DNA from: an uncultured Gallionellaceae bacterium
GTDB lineage: Bacteria > Pseudomonadota > Gammaproteobacteria > Burkholderiales > Sulfuricellaceae
Direction of reading: 5' to 3'
Assembly (NCBI GenBank): GCA_937873435.1
Contig: CALMWM010000640.1
Span: forward strand, 1-18,301
Length of the DNA: 18,301 bases
Shown: piece after piece, positions 14,232-18,301 of the stretch
Layout: each line of letters begins with the position of its first letter
Position numbering within the stretch: position 1 is the stretch's first letter
Translations under genes and position numbers: made by a program
Notes under the pieces: generated by a model
Told to the model about the DNA's origin: nothing
The model's database searches: none
The model's input: only the letters and a program-made list of their open reading frames with translations

Positions 14232-14735
14232 CTAGTCCTCATACGCACGCCAAATTATGCGATTCACAGCATCTCCATTGAAATAAAACTCGACATTTCC
14301 GTCAGGGCAGTAAACAAGTACATCCCTTTTTTCATAGGAGCAAGTCGGTGTGCCTAATGTCGAAATGACCAGTTTTCTATTTGCCCCTATATGCAACCCA
14401 AATGGAACTTCATATTGATTGCCCGTTAACGTAACGCGATATATCCAATCCTTCCCATCCCGAAGACAGCCACGACAAAGCTCGATGGAGAGTCCCTCGT
14501 ATTCACGCTTCTCCCAATATTTAATGGCCCGAGTATCGCGGCTTTGAACTCTCTTGACTGATGATTTTCGGGGGGATTTGTGCGGTTCAATATTTGATAA
14601 ATCCAATCCCCACATAACCAATTGTTCAGGCTTTGACTGCTGATCAACGGATGGTTCTGCCGCTATCACTGTGTTTGCGCTAATTATGGCAAAGCTGATA
14701 ATGATATAAGACAAAAACCTTTTTCGACTGATCAT
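14232..14735 (-). CDS. Exported protein of unknown function, AT-rich gene
   Basis: A 167-residue protein I do not recognise. It has a clear signal peptide (MISRKRF, hydrophobic core to about residue 21, cleavage near IAA-EP), a linker rich in serine, lysine and arginine, and a C-terminal domain (about 85-167) with four cysteines: C-x2-C in LCRGCLRDG and a second pair in TCSYEKRDVLVYC. The run ANRKLVISTLGTPT, then VYCPDGNVEFYFNGDAVNRIIW, loosely resembles the strand-turn pattern of BamE/SmpA-type folds, which is only suggestive. The gene is visibly richer in A and T than its neighbours and uses AAA, ATA and ATT codons freely, suggesting recent transfer. It lies between the toxin-antitoxin pair and prpE. 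Confidence 0.7.
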   Translation of the reverse strand: MISRKRFLSYIIISFAIISANTVIAAEPSVDQQSKPEQLVMWGLDLSNIEPHKSPRKSSVKRVQSRDTRAIKYWEKREYEGLSIELCRGCLRDGKDWIYRVTLTGNQYEVPFGLHIGANRKLVISTLGTPTCSYEKRDVLVYCPDGNVEFYFNGDAVNRIIWRAYED

Positions 14736-14782
14736 GCGATTCTTTCTTTCCGGGTCGTGGGGGGGGTAAAACGCTATGGTTT

Positions 14783-16681
14783 CTATTTCCCCGCCACCGC
14801 ATTCCTGATCTGCTCCAGCGCACCGACATCGTCCAGAGTGGTCAAATCGCCCGGATCGCGTCCTTCGGCTATCGCCTGGATGCTGCGCCGCAACAGCTTG
14901 CCGGAGCGGGTCTTGGGCAGGAGGGTGACGAAGTGAACCTTGGCGGGGCGGGCGATGGCGCCTAGCTGTTTATCCACGGTGGCCATCACTTCCTTTTCCA
15001 TCAGCGCGGCGGCTTCCGGGGTGGCGGTGCGGCTGGGGTCTTTCACCACGGCGAAGGCCATCACGGCCTGGCCCTTGATCTCGTCGTGGACGCCCACCAC
15101 CGCCACTTCGGCGATGTTGTTGTGGGCGGAGATGGCTTCCTCGATTTCGCGGGTGCCGAGGCGGTGGCCGGCGACGTTGATGACGTCGTCGGTGCGCCCG
15201 AGGATGAAGTAGTAGCCGTCGGCGTCCTGGGTCGCCCAGTCGAAGGTGGTGTAGACCTGCTGGTTGTCGAAGCTGGAAAAATAGGTTTCGACGAAGCGCT
15301 TATCGTCGCCCCACACCGTCGAGAGGCAGCCCGGCGGCAGCGGCGGCACGGCGGTGAGCACGCCTTTTTCGTTGACGCCGACTTCCTGGCCGGTGCTTTC
15401 GTGGAGCAGCTTGAGGTCGAAGCCATAGGCGGCGAAGCTGGGCGAACCGAACTTGCGCGGGGTGTCTTCGATGCCCGGCACGCTGGAGAGGATCGGCCAG
15501 CCGGTTTCGGTCTGCCAGTAGTTGTCGACGATATTGACCTGGAGCGCATCGGCGATCCAGCGCGCGGTCGGCTCGTCGAGCGGCTCGCCGGCGAGGTACA
15601 GTGAGCGCAGGCAGGAAACGTCATATTTGTGCAGGTATTCCGGCGGCTGCTTTTTCAGCACGCGGATCGCGGTGGGCGAGGTGAACATCACGTTCACCTG
15701 GTTTTCCGCGACGATTTTCCACCAGATGCCGGCGTCGGGTCGGATCGGCAGGCCTTCGTAAACTATCGTTGTCATGCCGTTGAGCAGCGGGCCGTAAACG
15801 ATGTAGGAATGCCCCACCACCCAGCCGATGTCGCTGGCGGTGAACATGGTTTCGCCGGGCTGGCCGGTGTAGATGTGGCGCATCGAGGCGATCAGCGCGA
15901 CCGCGTGGCCGCCGGTGTCGCGCTGCACGCCCTTGGGCTTGCCGGTGGTGCCGGAGGTGTAGAGGATGTAGGAAGGCTCGGAGGATTCCAGCCACACCGG
16001 TGCGACAGTGGCATCCAGGTGCTGCTCGCGCAGGCTGGCGTAATCGAGATCGCGGCCTTCTACCCGCGTCAGCTGCTTGTCCAGGGAGCGGTCGCAGATC
16101 AGCACTTTTTCCGGCGGGAACTGCGCCAGGCGCAGCGCTTCATCGACCAGCGGCTTGTAGGGAATGATCTTGCCGCCGCGCATCCCGGCGTCGGCGGTGA
16201 CCATCAGCTTGGGCTTGGCATCGTCGATGCGCGTCGCCAGGCTGGCCGGGGCGAAGCCGCCGAAGACCACCGAGTGGATCGCGCCGATGCGCGCGCAGGC
16301 GAGCATCGCGAACACCGCTTCGGCGATCATCGGCATGTAGACGATCACCCGGTCGCCTTTTTCCACGCCCTGGGATTGCAGGATGGCGGCGAAGCGGTTC
16401 ACTTCGGCGTGCAGTTCGCGATAGCTGTAGGTCTGTTGCTGGCCGGTTTCGCTGGAGATGTACACCAGTGCCTTCTGCTCTGCGCGCTCCTTGAGGTGGC
16501 GGTCCAGCGCGTTGTGGCAGAGGTTGGTCTGACCACCGACGAACCATTTGGCGAACGGCGGCTTGCTGTAATCCAATACCGAATCAAAAGGTCTATGCCA
16601 GTCGATCAGCTTGGCCTGCTCGGCCCAGAAGGCATCGCGCCCTTCGATGGAACGACGGTAGAACTCCTTGTAATTGCCCAT
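14783..16681 (-). CDS. prpE: Propionate-CoA ligase (propionyl-CoA synthetase)
   Basis: A 632-residue acyl-AMP-forming enzyme (acetyl-CoA synthetase family): carboxylate + ATP + CoA gives acyl-CoA + AMP + PPi. Seen: the N-terminal ACS domain from residue 5 (YKEFYRRSIEGRDAFWAEQA), P-loop YTSGTTGKPKG (241-251), adenine/substrate motif YWQTETGW (388-395), hinge GRTDDVINVAGHRLGT (495-510), and the C-terminal catalytic lysine K595 in KTRSGKLLRR, a known acetylation site in the family. The overall sequence matches PrpE better than Acs. PrpE also accepts acrylate and 3-hydroxypropionate in some organisms. The ATG has GAGGAGA seven bases upstream. It lies 55 bases after acuI and is probably cotranscribed. 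Confidence 0.92.
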   Translation of the reverse strand: MGNYKEFYRRSIEGRDAFWAEQAKLIDWHRPFDSVLDYSKPPFAKWFVGGQTNLCHNALDRHLKERAEQKALVYISSETGQQQTYSYRELHAEVNRFAAILQSQGVEKGDRVIVYMPMIAEAVFAMLACARIGAIHSVVFGGFAPASLATRIDDAKPKLMVTADAGMRGGKIIPYKPLVDEALRLAQFPPEKVLICDRSLDKQLTRVEGRDLDYASLREQHLDATVAPVWLESSEPSYILYTSGTTGKPKGVQRDTGGHAVALIASMRHIYTGQPGETMFTASDIGWVVGHSYIVYGPLLNGMTTIVYEGLPIRPDAGIWWKIVAENQVNVMFTSPTAIRVLKKQPPEYLHKYDVSCLRSLYLAGEPLDEPTARWIADALQVNIVDNYWQTETGWPILSSVPGIEDTPRKFGSPSFAAYGFDLKLLHESTGQEVGVNEKGVLTAVPPLPPGCLSTVWGDDKRFVETYFSSFDNQQVYTTFDWATQDADGYYFILGRTDDVINVAGHRLGTREIEEAISAHNNIAEVAVVGVHDEIKGQAVMAFAVVKDPSRTATPEAAALMEKEVMATVDKQLGAIARPAKVHFVTLLPKTRSGKLLRRSIQAIAEGRDPGDLTTLDDVGALEQIRNAVAGK

Positions 16682-16736
16682 GCTGCTGTCTCCTCGTTTT
16701 TTATTCAGGTGTTAGGGGCAAAGTCCGTGATTTTCC

Positions 16737-17723
16737 TTATTCGATTTTCACCACCGTACGTCCTTTCACCGCGCCCTTCAGCAAGGCGTCGAAGGTTTGC
16801 GGCAATTCTGCGAAGGGGATGGTGCTGGCCATCGCGGCCAAGTGGCGCGGACGCAGGTCGGAGGCCAAACGCGCCCAGACTTTTTGACGTAACGTCATCG
16901 GACACTGCACCGAGTCGATGCCCAACAGGCTGACGCCGCGCAGGATGAAGGGCATCACCGTGGTGGCGAGTTCGATGCCGCCGGTCAGGCCGCAACTGGC
17001 AATGATGCCGTGCTGCTTCATGGTACGGGTAAGCCAGGCCAGCGTCGTGCCGCCGACTGGGTCGACCGCGCCCGCCCACAGGGATTTTTCCAGGGGCTTG
17101 CTGCCCATTTCCAGAGTGTGGCGCGACAGCACTTCTTTTGCGCCGAGTTGGCGCAGGTAATCGTGTTCGCCGTCCTTGCCGGTGATTGCGGTGACTGCGT
17201 AGCCGCGCCCGGCGAGGATGTCCACCGCGACGCTGCCGACCCCGCCCGAAGCGCCAGTGACCGCCACCGTGCCGCAGTCCGGCGCGAGACCGTTGAGTTC
17301 CATGCGTTCCACCGCCAGCGCGGCGGTGAAGCCCGCGGTGCCGATGGCCATCGCTTCGAAGGCGCTCAGGCCAGCCGGCAAAGGCACCACCCAGTCAGCC
17401 GGCACGCGCGAATACCCGGCATAGCCGCCGTCGTGGCCGACGCCGAGGTCGTAGCCGGTGACCAGTACCGCGTCGCCTTCCTTGAAGCGGGCGTCGCTAG
17501 ACGCGGCGACAATGCCCGCCACATCCACCCCGCCGATCAGCGGAAATCGTTTGAGAATCTTGCCGGCGCCGGTGGCAGCCAGTGCATCCTTGTAGTTGAC
17601 GTCAGAGTACTGGTTGCGGATCACCACTTCACCGGGATCGAGTTGGTCCAGGGTAGCGTCCTCGAAACGCCCTTGGATGCGTCCGTCCTCGTTATGGATG
17701 CGGTAAACGGAAAATTTTTCCAT
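16737..17723 (-). CDS. acuI: Acrylyl-CoA reductase AcuI / YhdH-type MDR oxidoreductase
   Basis: A 328-residue zinc-free medium-chain dehydrogenase/reductase of the YhdH/YhfP/AcuI group, which reduces acrylyl-CoA to propionyl-CoA with NADPH. Seen: the N-terminal catalytic fold with SDVNYKDALAATG (40-52) and FPLIGGVDVAG (60-70), GYDLGVGHDGGYAGY (90-104) typical of this group, and the Rossmann loop VTGASGGVGSVAVDIL (155-170). There are no zinc-ligand cysteines, as expected. The ATG 17723 has AAGGG placed in the end of zapE, nine bases separating the genes. The adjacent prpE gives a complete acrylate-to-propionyl-CoA step pair. A general quinone-oxidoreductase role is less likely. Confidence 0.9.
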   Translation of the reverse strand: MEKFSVYRIHNEDGRIQGRFEDATLDQLDPGEVVIRNQYSDVNYKDALAATGAGKILKRFPLIGGVDVAGIVAASSDARFKEGDAVLVTGYDLGVGHDGGYAGYSRVPADWVVPLPAGLSAFEAMAIGTAGFTAALAVERMELNGLAPDCGTVAVTGASGGVGSVAVDILAGRGYAVTAITGKDGEHDYLRQLGAKEVLSRHTLEMGSKPLEKSLWAGAVDPVGGTTLAWLTRTMKQHGIIASCGLTGGIELATTVMPFILRGVSLLGIDSVQCPMTLRQKVWARLASDLRPRHLAAMASTIPFAELPQTFDALLKGAVKGRTVVKIE

Positions 17724-17732
17724 TAGTTTCCC

Positions 17733-18301
17733 TTAAGGTAAATGCGGCTGCGCCAGGTATTGCCGGGTCTGCATTTCTTCGAGGCGGCTGACGGTGCGCG
17801 CGAATTCGGCATGATTGCCCCGGTACAGTTGCTGCGGCGCGACTTCCGCCGAGACGATCAATTTTACCCGGCGGTCGTAGAACTCATCCACCAGCCAGGT
17901 CAGGCGGCAGGCAGCGGCTTCGTCGTCCGGGCCGAGGCAGGGAATGTCCGACAGCAGCACGGTATGGAAGCGCCGCGCCAGCTCGATGTAATCCGCCTGG
18001 CCGCGCGGCCCGGCGCACAACTCCGAGAAATCGAACCAGGCCACGCCGGGCGCGAGATGGCGCGCCAGGAAGCGCCGCCCTTCGGTTTCCAGCACTGCGG
18101 TGCCCATGCCGCTTTCCCCGGCGAGGCGAAAATAGGCGGAATCGAGGTTGGCCTCGGCTGCCGCGTCTAGCGGCCAGCGGTAGATGTCGACCTTTTCCAG
18201 TGAACGCAGCCGGTAGTCGGCGCCGCCGTCCACTTCCACCACTTCCAGGCGCTCCTTGAGCATCGCGATGGCCGGCACAAAGCGGCTGCGTTGCAGGCCG
18301 T
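17733..18301 (-). CDS. zapE: Cell division protein ZapE (AFG1-like ATPase), C-terminal part
   Basis: The reading frame remains open to the window edge, so only the last 189 residues or so are here; the Walker A region lies outside. Seen: GLQRSRFVPAIAMLKERLEVVEVDGGADYR in segments at the start, WFDFSELCAGPRGQADYIEL, the VLLSDIPCL strand, a LVDEFYDRRVKLIVSAE stretch with sensor-type residues, and the closing RTVSRLEEMQTRQYL, all characteristic of the AFG1/ZapE family. ZapE is a Z-ring-associated ATPase needed for division under low oxygen or heat in Escherichia coli. A GTG at 18278 could be mistaken for a start, but family similarity continues upstream of it. acuI follows after nine bases. Confidence 0.92.
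   Translation of the reverse strand, partial: GLQRSRFVPAIAMLKERLEVVEVDGGADYRLRSLEKVDIYRWPLDAAAEANLDSAYFRLAGESGMGTAVLETEGRRFLARHLAPGVAWFDFSELCAGPRGQADYIELARRFHTVLLSDIPCLGPDDEAAACRLTWLVDEFYDRRVKLIVSAEVAPQQLYRGNHAEFARTVSRLEEMQTRQYLAQPHLP

Noticed and set aside
15629..16933. Plus-strand open frame (434 codons) opposite prpE and part of acuI
   Set aside because: Shadow of two clear genes in GC-rich DNA; it crosses the prpE-acuI boundary and has no ribosome site or recognisable domain.

Overview
The window (about 60% GC, dense, short intergenic gaps) looks like a chromosomal segment of a chemolithotrophic betaproteobacterium, most likely a sulfur- or iron-oxidising member of the Nitrosomonadales (Sulfuricella/Sideroxydans/Gallionella-like). 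This rests on an oxidative-type (reverse) dissimilatory sulfite reductase alpha subunit, a cytochrome c-dependent NO reductase, and PrpE, AcuI and ZapE proteins of proteobacterial type. The taxon is inferred from gene content, not from a marker gene.

Region 1 (85-6495) is a divergent nitric-oxide locus. Leftward lie norC-norB, an intrinsic terminator, then norE-norF (accessory COX3- and COX4-like membrane proteins). Rightward lie a hemerythrin-like di-iron protein, a DUF2249 protein, an NnrS-family membrane protein, a small secreted Rap1a/Tai-fold protein and a TauD-type Fe(II)/2-oxoglutarate dioxygenase. The shared 207-bp intergenic region carries a near-perfect FNR/DNR box, spaced correctly for norCB, and an NsrR-like dyad. 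The rightward genes are tightly linked by stop/start overlaps, including a chain of two mini-ORFs between DUF2249 and nnrS.

Region 2 (6500-9041) holds a REP-like hairpin, a leftward fructosamine-kinase-family gene and, divergently, dsrA. dsrA is complete, with both iron-sulfur cysteine sets, but stands alone: it has its own promoter and is closed by a strong terminator, and no dsrB or other dsr gene lies in the window.

Region 3 (9067-13260, leftward) is a three-gene sensory operon: a TonB-dependent outer-membrane receptor, a periplasmic YfiR-family protein, and a membrane histidine kinase whose periplasmic domain resembles the CHASE8 domain of YfiN. This is a YfiR/YfiN-like architecture with a histidine kinase in place of the diguanylate cyclase output.

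Region 4 (13525-14735, leftward) is an accessory island: a BrnT-type RNase toxin with an Xre-type antitoxin, a palindromic operator in the spacer of its predicted promoter, and an AT-rich gene for an exported protein of unknown function.

Region 5 (14783-18301, leftward) is a probable operon zapE (5' end outside the window) - acuI - prpE. It links a cell-division ATPase to acrylyl-CoA reductase and propionate/acrylate-CoA ligase, enough to convert acrylate or propionate to propionyl-CoA. No rRNA, tRNA, CRISPR array or insertion sequence was seen, and no gene-free stretch exceeds 300 bp.
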